Shown in pieces: positions 24,413 to 33,115 of a DNA stretch of 50,092 bases. The number at the start of each line of letters is the position of its first letter. The stretch's first letter is position 1. The notes beneath the pieces were generated by a model. The model searched no databases, was not told the origin of the DNA, and saw only the letters and a program-made list of their open reading frames with translations. A program made the position numbers and the translations under genes. The stretch is taken from contig NZ_PBYA01000009.1 in NCBI RefSeq assembly GCF_002729955.1, positions 1-50,092 on the forward strand. The letters run 5' to 3'. Origin of the DNA: Salinisphaera sp. Lineage in GTDB: Bacteria; Pseudomonadota; Gammaproteobacteria; Nevskiales; Salinisphaeraceae.

Positions 24413-25717
24413 TCAGTCGTAGTTGGTCTCGACCTTACGCGAGAACCGATATCCGAGGATATGCATGGCCTCGTGGAAATACGTGTTCAAGTCGTCGTAC
24501 TTGTCCGCGCCCAGGAACAGGTCGCCCAACTCGAAGCTGTAACTGTCCTGGTTGGGCAGATCCTCGAGCTGCATGCCTTCGCTGACATGGCTTTTGAACA
24601 TCGCATGCGGAAAGCGCTCGCGCAGACGCTCGATATCCTTCTGGCTGGGGACACGGGTAACACGTGCGCTGTCGTAGACACGCGGCATGAACTTGGCCGA
24701 ATAGTTGTACGGGCCGCCGCCGTTCGGGAAGTTGGGCTGCTTGCCCATGGCCACGTCGATAGCCACTTCGTGGTGCGATGCGCCCTCGACCAGATAGAAC
24801 AGCGGCGAGTGCGACTTCGAGATCCGTGCGTTGACCTCGAGCAGCTTGAGATCGTCGCGCTCTTCGTCCCACAGGAACTCGATATTGAACGGCGTATTGT
24901 CCAGGCCGATATGGGCGGCCAGCTCGCAGGACTTCTGGCGCATGTGATCGAGCACGTCATCCGGCAGGTTCGACGGATACACATAGCCCGTGAAGCTCGA
25001 ACCGCCCGGGGCACGCAACGAATCGATCACGCCGTAGACATGGGCCTCGCCGTTCTGCACATAGCCTTCGACGGTGCAGCCACGCCCGGCGATGATGCCT
25101 TCGGCTACGCAATAGCGCCCGCGCAACAGTGCACGCTGATCGCCCAGTGTGGCGCGCTGGCTGAAGGCCTCGAAGGGCTCGGCGAACTTGCCGATGCCCT
25201 GGCGGATTTCGCGCAGCGCGTGGCGCAGATCTTCGCGGCTATCGATACGAAAGCCCAGCGTGCTCGAAAACGCGACCACCGGCTTGAGCCAGAACGGATA
25301 CGGCAGTGGCGGATCGTCGAGCAGCGCATCGTCCTCGGGATCGACCAGGGCGAAGGGCGGCGTGAGCTCGGGCGCGACTTCCGATGTGGCCAGGCGCGTG
25401 CCGTATTTGTTCTCGCACATCAGCGCCGCCTTGAGCGAGGGCGTGGCATGCCCGGCGCGGTCGCGCAGGATCGGCAGCAGGCTGGTGGTGGGGAAATCCC
25501 AGTGGCCGACGATGGCCTGCAAGCCGCCAGGAACCTCGTCCATGCCGTTCTGCGCGTCATGAATGAAATCCTCGACCGGATATTTTTCCGGATTCACGAT
25601 CTGGTCGTAGTCGATCAGGCCGGAAAAGTTGTAGCGCTCGGCGTCGCGCACCGTGCGCAGCATGTCGAGGTTGAAGTCATCCAGACCGATGACTGCGATG
25701 TTTTGTTCGTCGTCCAT
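24413..25717 (-). CDS. ATP-grasp ligase-like protein
   Basis: A 434-aa protein with ATP-grasp architecture: an N-terminal Rossmann-like domain (IAVIGLDDFNLDML), then MCENKYGTR and FWLKPVVAFSSTLG (ATP-binding lysines). The catalytic region reads NIEFLWDEERDDLKLLEVNARISKSHSP in two blocks, with the E-x-N metal-binding motif EVNAR. ATP-grasp enzymes join a carboxylate to an amine or thiol through an acyl-phosphate, giving peptides or amides. With the downstream hydrolase and amidase, it could belong to synthesis and turnover of a small peptide-like compound (inference). Start at ATG 25715-25717 with GGAG 12 nt upstream. It is the first gene of the operon, divergent from pncC. Confidence 0.85.
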   Translation of the reverse strand: MDDEQNIAVIGLDDFNLDMLRTVRDAERYNFSGLIDYDQIVNPEKYPVEDFIHDAQNGMDEVPGGLQAIVGHWDFPTTSLLPILRDRAGHATPSLKAALMCENKYGTRLATSEVAPELTPPFALVDPEDDALLDDPPLPYPFWLKPVVAFSSTLGFRIDSREDLRHALREIRQGIGKFAEPFEAFSQRATLGDQRALLRGRYCVAEGIIAGRGCTVEGYVQNGEAHVYGVIDSLRAPGGSSFTGYVYPSNLPDDVLDHMRQKSCELAAHIGLDNTPFNIEFLWDEERDDLKLLEVNARISKSHSPLFYLVEGASHHEVAIDVAMGKQPNFPNGGGPYNYSAKFMPRVYDSARVTRVPSQKDIERLRERFPHAMFKSHVSEGMQLEDLPNQDSYSFELGDLFLGADKYDDLNTYFHEAMHILGYRFSRKVETNYD

Positions 25718-26066
25718 GGTTCGGCAGGTCTCCGAGTAGTCGAATCTGAGGACAGCGCGGTGCTCGAGCGCACGATTTCGAGGGCGCGCCAACGATCACC
25801 GTCGCTGTGAAAACTGGACAAGGAGCGCGACCCTAGGAGTCATAACCGGGGTAGAACTATCCGTAATTTCACCCGTAACAGCCCTTAACAGACCTGGGCC
25901 CGAGCCAAGATCGCGTGGTCGGGTCCTCGGTCGGGCGGTGCGTCATCAGGCCAGGGCTCATCGTCATGGACTCCGTATCTAGTCAAAAGCACGGACGGAC
26001 GACAGGCCCGGCCGGCGTATAGCGTGTATCGCTCTATTTGAAAGCGGCCCGACTCGGAGTCTCGCC
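25718..26066. promoter_or_regulatory. 349-bp divergent intergenic region
   Basis: This gap must hold the promoters of the ATP-grasp operon (leftward) and pncC-nadE (rightward). I see no ORF, terminator or clear operator; TATAGCGTGTATCGCTC near 26018 is a weak candidate promoter element for pncC. Confidence 0.35.
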
Positions 26067-26579
26067 ATGGACCGTATCGAGGACATTGCCAACTTTTTGC
26101 TGCGCAACGAGATCAAGCTCGCGAGCGCCGAATCCTGTACCGCCGGGCTGATCGTGTCGGAACTCGCCCGCGTGCCCGGCAGCGGCCAGGCGATCGACTG
26201 TGGCCTGGCGGTCTATTCGCCGCAGGCCAAAAATCGGTATCTGGACGTCGATTATGAATTGATCGACGAACACGGACTCACCAGCGAAGCGGTGGCCGAT
26301 GCCATGGTCGCGGGCGCGATCGATAACAATGACGCGAATGCGGCCGTCGCCAATACGGGTATTGCCGGGCCGGCCCCCGGGCCGAACGGGCTGCCGCCGG
26401 GCACTGTCTGCATGGCCTGGGCGATTCGTCGCGGCGATACCATTCACCGCTTTACCGAGACCCGCTATTTCGAAGGCGAACGCAACGATGTACGGCGCGG
26501 CGCAGCGCACTACGGGTTGCAGCGGCTGGTGTTTTATTTCGACGAAGTCTTTTCCGGACACAACCCCTCGGCGGCATAG
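26067..26579 (+). CDS. pncC: Nicotinamide-nucleotide amidase (CinA C-terminal family)
   Basis: PncC deamidates nicotinamide mononucleotide to nicotinate mononucleotide plus ammonia in the pyridine nucleotide cycle; cytoplasmic. The 170-aa protein matches the stand-alone CinA C-terminal domain: KLASAESCTAGL at about residues 18-28 with the catalytic Ser, GLAVYSPQAKNRYL, HGLTSEAVADAM and the glycine-rich ANTGIAGPAPGPNGLPPGTV. GGAG lies just upstream of the ATG. The NAD synthetase gene starts 22 nt downstream, and the pair makes biological sense: NMN recycling feeds NaAD, which NadE amidates. Confidence 0.92.
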   Translation: MDRIEDIANFLLRNEIKLASAESCTAGLIVSELARVPGSGQAIDCGLAVYSPQAKNRYLDVDYELIDEHGLTSEAVADAMVAGAIDNNDANAAVANTGIAGPAPGPNGLPPGTVCMAWAIRRGDTIHRFTETRYFEGERNDVRRGAAHYGLQRLVFYFDEVFSGHNPSAA

Positions 26580-26601
26580 CCGGACAACCAAGGAGTAGCC
26601 C

Positions 26602-27429
26602 ATGGATACGCACACGCGAACGACCCAACGCGACATCATCGAGGCGCTGGATGTCTCCCCTCGCATCGACGGCGAACAGGAAGTCGAACGCCGTATCGAT
26701 TTTCTTGCCAGCTATCTGCGCGATAACGGGTTGAAGGCCCTCGTGCTTGGCATCAGTGGCGGGGTCGATTCCACCATCGGTGGGCGTCTGAGCCAGTTGG
26801 CCGTCGAACGCGCCCGGGCAGCGGGTGCCGATGCGCGTTTTTATGCAGTGCGCCTGCCGCACGGTGAGCAGGACGATGCCGACGACGCGCAGACGGCGAT
26901 CGATTTCATCCGGCCCGACGAAGTGCTCGACGTCAATATCGAAGCGCCCACGCGCGGTATGCGCCAAGCGCTCGAAAATAGCGAACTGAACTTCGACGAC
27001 GCGCATCAGGAGGACTTCGTGCTGGGTAACGTCAAGGCACGTCAGCGCATGGTCGTTCAGTACGCGATCGCCAGCCGACATCAGGGCCTGGTGGTGGGCA
27101 CCGATCAGGCCGCCGAAGCTGTGATGGGCTTTTTCACCAAATTCGGCGACGGCGCGGCCGATGTCACGCCGTTGTTTGGTCTGAATAAGCGCCAGGTGCG
27201 CGCATTGGGCGAAATCCTGGATGCGCCCAATGCGTTGGTACACAAACAGCCGACCGCGGACCTCGAGTCGCTCCAGCCACAGCGCCCGGATGAAGAGGTC
27301 TTTGGCGTGAGTTACGATGAGATCGACACCTTTCTCGAGGGCGGCGACGTCAGCGAGCAGGCGTTTCGTACCATCGTCGAAGCCTACGAGGCCACGGCGC
27401 ACAAACGCGCGCTGCCCGCTGCCCCCTGA
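26602..27429 (+). CDS. nadE: NH3-dependent NAD+ synthetase
   Basis: NadE uses ATP and ammonia to convert nicotinate adenine dinucleotide to NAD+. The 275-aa protein has the PP-loop GISGGVDST (residues 50-58) and NVKARQRMVVQYAIA. VVGTDQAAEAVMGFFTKFGDG and LFGLNKRQVRALG follow, both typical of bacterial ammonia-dependent enzymes, and no glutaminase domain is attached. AAGGAG lies 7 nt before the ATG. It is co-transcribed with pncC, and the ammonia released by PncC is the substrate used here. Confidence 0.97.
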   Translation: MDTHTRTTQRDIIEALDVSPRIDGEQEVERRIDFLASYLRDNGLKALVLGISGGVDSTIGGRLSQLAVERARAAGADARFYAVRLPHGEQDDADDAQTAIDFIRPDEVLDVNIEAPTRGMRQALENSELNFDDAHQEDFVLGNVKARQRMVVQYAIASRHQGLVVGTDQAAEAVMGFFTKFGDGAADVTPLFGLNKRQVRALGEILDAPNALVHKQPTADLESLQPQRPDEEVFGVSYDEIDTFLEGGDVSEQAFRTIVEAYEATAHKRALPAAP

Positions 27430-27563
27430 TGGCGTAGCGCGTTTCGATGATCTCCGGCCAAAGGCCCCGCAGCCGGCGATCGCCGGTTCGGGCCTCGGCA
27501 CGCGTCGCCGCGGCGCGCCTGACGCGCTAGACTCCGCGTCCCGAATCCCTGTACGAAAACACG

Positions 27564-28568
27564 ATGTCCGATACGGTCGAACTGGGCCTTGACGAGGTCG
27601 ACACCCTGGCCCGGCAGGTGCTCGAGGGCAATGGCTTTGCGCCCGCGCATGTCGCGGCGATAGCCGATCTGCTTGTACGTGCCCAGTACGACGAATGTCA
27701 GTCGCACGGCTTGTATCGGCTGCTGGGCATGGTCGCGGCGCGCGAACAGGGCGTGGTGGCCGGCGATACCCTGCCCACGGTTCACGATCAGGCGCCGGCG
27801 ATCGTCAAGGTGGATGCCCACGGCGGTTTTTCGCCATTGGCCTTCGAACGGGGGCTGCCGAGCCTGGTTGCGAAAGCGCGCCAGAACGGCCTGGCCGCGA
27901 TGGCGATCAATCACTGCTTTCACTTCACTGCGCTCTGGCCGGAGGTCGAACGTATCGCCGAACAGGGGCTGGTCGGTCTGGCGATGACGCCCAGCCACAG
28001 CTGGGTGGCGCCGCATGGCGGCATTCGTGGCCTGCTGGGCACCAACCCGCTGGCGTTTGCCTGGCCGCGTGCCAATGCACCGGCCTATGTCTTCGATTTC
28101 GCCACCAGTGCCGTCGCGCGCGGCGAAATCGAACTGCGTCATCGCAGCCACGAGCCGCTGGAGCCGGGCTGGGCGCTGGACGGCCAAGGCCAGCCGACGC
28201 GCGATGCCGAGGCCGCGCTCGCCGGCGCGATGCAGACCTTCGGCGGCCACAAGGGCTCGGCGCTGGCGACGATGATCGAACTGTTGGCCGGGCCGTTGAT
28301 CGGTGATCTCACCAGCGCCCAGTCGCAGGCCTGGGACGCGGGCCGCGGCGCGCCGCCGTATCACGGCGAACTCGTGCTCGCCCTGGATGCCCGGGTGTTT
28401 GGCGGCGCCATCGATGCCGAGGGTGCCGAGCGCCTGTTCGCAGGGTTTATCGAACAGGGCGCGCGGCTACCGTCACAGCGTCGTCGCGCGGCACGCGAAC
28501 GCAGCTACGCCAACGGCTATGTCACCCTGAACGCGGCGTTGGTGCAGGAATTGCGGGCGCTGGCCTGA
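27564..28568 (+). CDS. Ldh family NAD(P)-dependent oxidoreductase (malate/lactate dehydrogenase type 2)
   Basis: A 334-aa cytoplasmic enzyme of the malate/L-lactate dehydrogenase family with the non-Rossmann NAD(P)-binding fold. Family segments: YDECQSHGLYRL near residue 50, INHCFHFTALWPEVERIAEQG, GGIRGLLGTNPLAFAWPR, VFDFATSAVARGEIEL and FGGHKGSALATMIELL. Members reduce 2-oxoacids, ureidoglycolate, or delta1-piperideine/pyrroline-2-carboxylate; the last is common in gammaproteobacteria, but the substrate cannot be fixed here. It lies 134 nt after nadE, is probably separately promoted, and converges on pcaQ. Confidence 0.9.
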   Translation: MSDTVELGLDEVDTLARQVLEGNGFAPAHVAAIADLLVRAQYDECQSHGLYRLLGMVAAREQGVVAGDTLPTVHDQAPAIVKVDAHGGFSPLAFERGLPSLVAKARQNGLAAMAINHCFHFTALWPEVERIAEQGLVGLAMTPSHSWVAPHGGIRGLLGTNPLAFAWPRANAPAYVFDFATSAVARGEIELRHRSHEPLEPGWALDGQGQPTRDAEAALAGAMQTFGGHKGSALATMIELLAGPLIGDLTSAQSQAWDAGRGAPPYHGELVLALDARVFGGAIDAEGAERLFAGFIEQGARLPSQRRRAARERSYANGYVTLNAALVQELRALA

Positions 28569-28624
28569 CGGTCGGTCATCTGGCGTGACGGTGACGCTCA
28601 CGACCCGCAACAAGTCGTCGCCTG

Positions 28625-29560
28625 TTACGTCGGAGCGGGGATACCGTAGCCGGCGGCGATCTCGCGCAGACAGGCCCGAAAACACTGGATTGCGCGCGGC
28701 ATGGGCTGGCTGGTGTTCACCGCATAGCCAACCGAGCCGCCGCGTGCTTCGATCGCCTCGGCAAGCCGCACCATGGTGCCGGCGGCAAGCGGTTCGCGCA
28801 CGGTATCCAGTGGCGTGATCCAGACGGCGTCCGAGCGCAGTACATAGCGGCTGCACAAGGCCAGGGACAGGGTTTCGATGACCAGACGGGCCGGGGTGGC
28901 CGCGCGCTCGACCCAGTAACGTTCGAGCTGTTCGCGCAGGGTCGTGCCACGCGGCGGGACCACCCAGGGATAGTCCATGATGGCGTTGCCGGCGCGCGGC
29001 GGGTCGGCGCTCGACTGGAGCAAGGGATGATCGCGACGCACCACCGCGATCATCGGTTCGTGATAGAGGTGCTCGAACGCCAGGTCGCGAATTTCTTCGG
29101 CTTCGCTGAGCCGGCCCAGCACCAGATCCAGCTCGCCCAGCCGCAGTCGCGCCAGCAGTCCGGCACCGGTGCCGGTATCCACTTGCACGCACAGATGCGG
29201 GTGGCGCTGGTGCAGTGCCTGCAGGACCTCGGGGAGCAGGCCGCCTTCGACATTGGACAGCGCGCCCAGGCGTATCACGCTCTCGGCATTGTCCTCGCGG
29301 ATGGCATCGATGCCTTCTTCCAGCGAGCGCAGCGCGGGTGCGGCATGGCGCAGCAGGGTACGACCGGCCGGGGTCAGGCGAACGCCGCGTGGCAGTCGTT
29401 CGAACAGCTTGACGCCCAGGCTGTCTTCGAGCTCGCGTATCGTTTTCGAGATGCCGGGTTGGGTGATCGACAGGGCTTCGGCTGCGGCCTTGATTCGTCC
29501 AAGCCGTGCGACCTGCTGAAACGTTACCAGGTGACGCAGCTTGATCGGTGAATGAATCAT
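28625..29560 (-). CDS. pcaQ: LysR-family regulator, PcaQ-like
   Basis: PcaQ activates beta-ketoadipate pathway genes in response to pathway intermediates. The 311-aa protein has an N-terminal winged helix-turn-helix (LRHLVTFQQVARLGRIKAAA, then LSITQPGISKTIRELEDSLG) and a full effector domain (about 90-300) with GAGLLARLRLGELDLVLGRL. The TIRELEDSLGVKLFERLPRGVRLT stretch, read in two pieces, is standard for LysR. The PcaQ assignment rests on the neighbours: it follows pcaD by 42 nt on the same strand, unlike the divergent layout usual for LysR genes. It may thus be co-transcribed with pcaF-pcaD. Confidence 0.82.
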   Translation of the reverse strand: MIHSPIKLRHLVTFQQVARLGRIKAAAEALSITQPGISKTIRELEDSLGVKLFERLPRGVRLTPAGRTLLRHAAPALRSLEEGIDAIREDNAESVIRLGALSNVEGGLLPEVLQALHQRHPHLCVQVDTGTGAGLLARLRLGELDLVLGRLSEAEEIRDLAFEHLYHEPMIAVVRRDHPLLQSSADPPRAGNAIMDYPWVVPPRGTTLREQLERYWVERAATPARLVIETLSLALCSRYVLRSDAVWITPLDTVREPLAAGTMVRLAEAIEARGGSVGYAVNTSQPMPRAIQCFRACLREIAAGYGIPAPT

Positions 29561-29602
29561 GATGGCTTGCCCTCGATCGGCGGTTATCGATACACGATAC
29601 GC

Positions 29603-30454
29603 TTAGCGCGGGTCGGCCACGCCCGAGCCGGTTTCGCGGGCCCGCTTGGATCGCGGCGGCGTAGGGAATGCCTCGCCCTGACAGGCGCTGTACAGAGCCT
29701 CGGTAAACGCCGCGCCATCTTCGATCGACGGCACATGGGCGACGTGATCGAGTGTGATCAGGGGCGCGCCGTCCAGTTCTTCGGCCAGTGCCCGCAGGGT
29801 GGTAACCGGGGTGGCGGGGTCTTCGGCGCCGGCGATGAGTTGTACCGGGGCCTCGACGCCCGCGAGTTGGCCGCGAAAATCGGTTTCCGCGAGTAGTTCG
29901 CATAGCCGTGCATAGCTTTCATTGTCGGTACGTGCGAGCTGGATGGTCCAGCCCGCCAGACCGGCGGGTCGGGCCTGCTTGTAGGTGTCGGCGAACCAGC
30001 GCTGCGAGAGTTCGGGCGCGATCTGTGCGAGCCCTTCGTCGCGAACGCGCGCAGCGCGTGTATGCCAGGCCTCGGGCTGGCCGATGATCGCACCGGTGTT
30101 GGTAAGCACCATGCAAGACAATAGCGTCGGGGCATCGAGCAGCAGGGCTTGGCCGATCACCCCGCCAATCGAAGTGCCCACGAAGGTACAGCGCTCGATG
30201 TGCAGATGCGCCAGCACGGCCTGTGCATCGGCGGCCAGATCATGCGCGCTGAGCGCGTGGGCAACGGGCGCGCTATTGCCGTGACCGGGCAGATCCCAGG
30301 CGATACAGCGCCAGCGACCGCGTAGCCGTGTCGTCACCTCGGTCCAGACCTGACGCGACATGCCCAGCGGGTGGGCAAACAGCATCGCCGGCAGGTCGGC
30401 TTCGCCGCTATCGTCGTAGCCGATGGTGCGGCCGTTGCATTCGACAAATGCCAT
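29603..30454 (-). CDS. pcaD: 3-oxoadipate enol-lactonase
   Basis: Hydrolyses beta-ketoadipate enol-lactone to beta-ketoadipate in protocatechuate/catechol degradation. The 283-aa alpha/beta hydrolase shows FAHPLGMSRQVW (oxyanion loop), AWDLPGHGNS, the nucleophile Ser95 in GTSIGGVIGQ, the acid AGAEDPATPV and the catalytic His in LDHVAHVPSIED. The C-terminus is about 20 residues longer than usual and basic; no extra carboxymuconolactone decarboxylase (PcaC) domain is fused. Start at ATG 30452-30454, 17 nt after pcaF. With pcaF it forms the last steps of the pathway; pcaIJ, pcaB and pcaC are not in the window. Confidence 0.88.
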   Translation of the reverse strand: MAFVECNGRTIGYDDSGEADLPAMLFAHPLGMSRQVWTEVTTRLRGRWRCIAWDLPGHGNSAPVAHALSAHDLAADAQAVLAHLHIERCTFVGTSIGGVIGQALLLDAPTLLSCMVLTNTGAIIGQPEAWHTRAARVRDEGLAQIAPELSQRWFADTYKQARPAGLAGWTIQLARTDNESYARLCELLAETDFRGQLAGVEAPVQLIAGAEDPATPVTTLRALAEELDGAPLITLDHVAHVPSIEDGAAFTEALYSACQGEAFPTPPRSKRARETGSGVADPR

Positions 30455-30471
30455 GTCGGGCCTCGCTATGG

Positions 30472-31680
30472 TTATACCCGTTCGATGACGGTGGCGATGC
30501 CCTGACCGACACCGATACACATCGTGCACAACGCATAGCGGGCATCGGTACGCGCCATTTCATGCAGCGCGGCACTGACGATACGTACGCCGGACATGCC
30601 CAGCGGATGGCCGATGGCGATCGCGCCGCCGTTGGGGTTCACATGCGGGGCATCGTCGGGTACGCCCAGTTCGCGCAGGCAGGCCAGCGATTGGCTGGCA
30701 AAGGCTTCGTTGAGCTCGATGATGTCCATTTGGTCGATCGACAGACCGAGACGATCGAGAAGCTTGCGCGAGGCATGGACGGGGCCCATGCCCATGATGC
30801 GTGGCTCAACCCCGGCCGTGGCCATGCCCAGAATACGGGCCTTGGGCTGCAGGTCGAACTGCTTGATCGCATCCTCGCCGGCCACCAGCAGTGCGCCGGC
30901 GCCGTCGTTCACGCCCGAAGCGTTGCCTGCGGTTACGGTGCCGTTGTTACGAAACGGGGTCGGCAGCTTGGCCAGTTTTTCCAGGGTGGTGCTGGCACGC
31001 GGGTGTTCGTCGGTATCGAACACGATCGGGTCGGCCTTGCGCTGCGGGATCTCGATCGGCGTGATTTCCTCGGCCAGACGCCCCGCCTGGCGCGCGGCTT
31101 CGGCTTTTTGCTGTGAACGCAGGGCAAAGGCGTCCTGATCCTCGCGGGAGACCTTGTACTGCTCGGAGACGTTCTCGCCGGTTTCGGGCATCGAGTCGAT
31201 GCCGTACCACTGCTTCATGAGCGGATTGACGAAGCGCCAGCCGATGGTGGTGTCTTCGAGAATCTGCTGACGGCTGTAGGCGGATTCGGCCTTGGCCAGC
31301 ACGTACGGCGCGCGCGACATGGATTCCACGCCGCCGGCGAGCATCAGTTTCGTTTCGCCGGCACGGATGGCGCGGGCCGCGGTGCCGATCGCATCCATGC
31401 TCGAGCCACACAGACGATTGATGGTCGAACCGGGCACGCTGGTGGGTAGCCCGGCCAGCAGGCTGCTCATGCGCGCGACATTGCGGTTGTCTTCGCCGGC
31501 CTGGTTGGCGCAGCCGATGAGAACATCGTCGATCGCGGCCGGGTCGAGACTCGGCGTCTGGGCGATCACGGCCTTGATGATATGCGCGAGCATATCGTCC
31601 GGACGTACGCTGGCCAGGGTGCCGCCAAAGCGGCCGACGGCGGTACGCGCGGGATGACAGAGATAGACGGCGTTGGACAT
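30472..31680 (-). CDS. pcaF: 3-oxoadipyl-CoA thiolase (acetyl-CoA acyltransferase)
   Basis: Cleaves beta-ketoadipyl-CoA with CoA to succinyl-CoA and acetyl-CoA. The 402-aa thiolase has the acyl-accepting Cys91 in NRLCGSSMDA, the His in GGAIAIGHPLGMSGVR and the C-terminal Cys in ALCTMCIGVGQG. GGVESMSRAPYV and VNDGAGALL are standard thiolase blocks. The specificity is inferred from pcaD directly downstream and from the PcaR-like operators upstream; on sequence alone a fatty-acid thiolase would also fit. Start at ATG 31678-31680; the longer open frame reaches into the control region. Confidence 0.9.
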   Translation of the reverse strand: MSNAVYLCHPARTAVGRFGGTLASVRPDDMLAHIIKAVIAQTPSLDPAAIDDVLIGCANQAGEDNRNVARMSSLLAGLPTSVPGSTINRLCGSSMDAIGTAARAIRAGETKLMLAGGVESMSRAPYVLAKAESAYSRQQILEDTTIGWRFVNPLMKQWYGIDSMPETGENVSEQYKVSREDQDAFALRSQQKAEAARQAGRLAEEITPIEIPQRKADPIVFDTDEHPRASTTLEKLAKLPTPFRNNGTVTAGNASGVNDGAGALLVAGEDAIKQFDLQPKARILGMATAGVEPRIMGMGPVHASRKLLDRLGLSIDQMDIIELNEAFASQSLACLRELGVPDDAPHVNPNGGAIAIGHPLGMSGVRIVSAALHEMARTDARYALCTMCIGVGQGIATVIERV

Positions 31681-32200
31681 GTTCGATTCTCGTTGTGATC
31701 TATTCGAATAAAGACGTACGCGCGCAAGCACCGCGCGGGCAGTGGTACGCCGGCCCGCGCCGCATCCAGGCGCAACGGCAGGCTGTCGACGTGCCACGCG
31801 CACGAGGGCGCTCGCGCGACCGCAGGCTCAATCAGACCTGTGGTTCGCTTTGCGAACGTGCGTTTGCATTGCGAATAACCTAATCGTTGTGCTGTGCCGG
31901 CGTCAACGCGGGAGAGCTTCGCCGCCCGTTCAGGCGGCACGCGCCCTATGTTCACATCGCGTCCGGCTGAGGGGCGTAAGTGTTCGCCCCGAGCATGCTT
32001 GGCTGTGACGCGCCTTGTCGGCGGCAAGCGCGGGCGTGCCAACATGGATGTCTGATAAGGCGCGGCGGTCGTTGGCGCGCCTGGGTGAGGAAAGGGACAG
32101 CCCGCTTGCCGGTGTCAGCGGCAGTGCCGCGCCCGATCGAACCTATCGCGAGCGCCGCGGCTTCGAACGCCGCGGCGCTGATTGCGCCGTTTTCGGTGGG
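31681..32200. promoter_or_regulatory. 520-bp pcaF upstream region
   Basis: There is no supported gene here; the short frames present lack start signals or domains. It contains the paired operator-like sites at 31843-31876 and extends to the stop of the IclR gene. Confidence 0.5.
31843..31876. promoter_or_regulatory. Tandem IclR/PcaR-type operator upstream of pcaF
   Basis: GTTCGCTTTGCGAAC (31843-31857) is a perfect 6-bp palindrome with a 3-nt centre. It is followed 19 bp later, start to start, by the related GTTTGCATTGCGAAT (31862-31876). The same palindrome occurs before the IclR gene. PcaR/PcaU/PobR proteins bind such repeated half-sites, so this is the likely pca operator. Confidence 0.65.
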
Positions 32201-33001
32201 CTAGCTGACCTGGCGGGCGATTTGCTCGCAGGTGTGCTGGAGTAACGGCAGAAAGCGTTCCTCGAGCGTCTTGCGTTCCACGCGCGCTGCATTGGTGCTG
32301 ATATTGATCGCGCCCAGTAACAGGCCGTGCATGTTGTAGACCGGCACGGCCAGCGAACGCAGCCCGGATTCGAGCTCTTGATCGACGATACAGAACCCCT
32401 GTTCCCGTGCCGTGTCGACTTCGACGCGTAGCGCGTCGATATCGGTGATCGTACACGGCGTATAGGCGGTGAGTTCGAGATCGGCGAGCACGGCCTCCAG
32501 TTGCGGGCGATCGAGTGTCGCCAGCAGCATGCGCCCCATGGAGGTTGCGGCGGCCGGGAGCTGGGTGCCTACCGCAAGGGCGATCGTCATCAACCGATGC
32601 GGGGCCGCCGAACGGGCAACATAGATCACGTTCGCGCCCTGGAGCACGCCCATCGACGAGGATTCGCCCGTTTCTTGCGTGACGTGTTCCAGGTGCTGGC
32701 GGATCACGTGCTGGTAATTATTGGCCGAAAGAAACGCATAGCCGAGTTCGAGCGTTTTCGGCGCCAGCTCGAAATAACGCGCCTGGCGTCGGACATAGCC
32801 AAGCCCATGCAAGGTGAGCAGAAAGCGGCGTGCTTTGGCGCGGTTCATGCCGGTGCGCGTGGCGACTTCGCTGAGCGTCATGCGCGGGTGATCGGTATCG
32901 AATGCGCGAATCACCTCCAGGCCGGTGGCCAGCGCGGTTACGAAGTCGCGGTGGTCGGGGGCGAGCCCGGTCGGGTTGTCGTCACTGGAATCGGCTGGCA
33001 C
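32201..33001 (-). CDS. IclR-family regulator (PcaR/PobR-like)
   Basis: A 266-aa regulator with an N-terminal winged helix (about residues 18-85: TLSEVATRTGMNRAKARRFL) and a C-terminal IclR ligand domain. The ligand domain contains TSMGRMLLATLDRPQLEAVL, QGFCIVDQELESGLRSLAVP and AINISTNAARV. The long effector domain and its place upstream of pcaF-pcaD fit the PcaR/PcaU/PobR group, which senses beta-ketoadipate or aromatic acids. The start is GTG at 32999-33001; no ATG is available near the N-terminus. An operator-like palindrome 56 nt upstream suggests autoregulation. Confidence 0.88.
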   Translation of the reverse strand: MPADSSDDNPTGLAPDHRDFVTALATGLEVIRAFDTDHPRMTLSEVATRTGMNRAKARRFLLTLHGLGYVRRQARYFELAPKTLELGYAFLSANNYQHVIRQHLEHVTQETGESSSMGVLQGANVIYVARSAAPHRLMTIALAVGTQLPAAATSMGRMLLATLDRPQLEAVLADLELTAYTPCTITDIDALRVEVDTAREQGFCIVDQELESGLRSLAVPVYNMHGLLLGAINISTNAARVERKTLEERFLPLLQHTCEQIARQVS

Positions 33002-33056
33002 GTGTCAGGTCGGTCGCTCGGGAATAGATGATCCGAGTGTAGCAACGAAAACACCT

Positions 33057-33071
33057 GTTCGCATCGCGAAC
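33057..33071. promoter_or_regulatory. IclR-type operator upstream of its own gene
   Basis: GTTCGCATCGCGAAC is a perfect 6-bp palindrome with a 3-nt centre, identical in its arms to the first site before pcaF. It lies 56 nt upstream of the IclR start codon. Confidence 0.65.
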
Positions 33072-33115
33072 ATGGCCTATTGTGTCAATTATTTGGCGCA
33101 GGTACGGGTCGGGGC

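Noticed and set aside
24410-25810. 466-codon plus-strand frame opposite the ATP-grasp gene
   Set aside because: Shadow of the ATP-grasp gene; no recognisable motifs.
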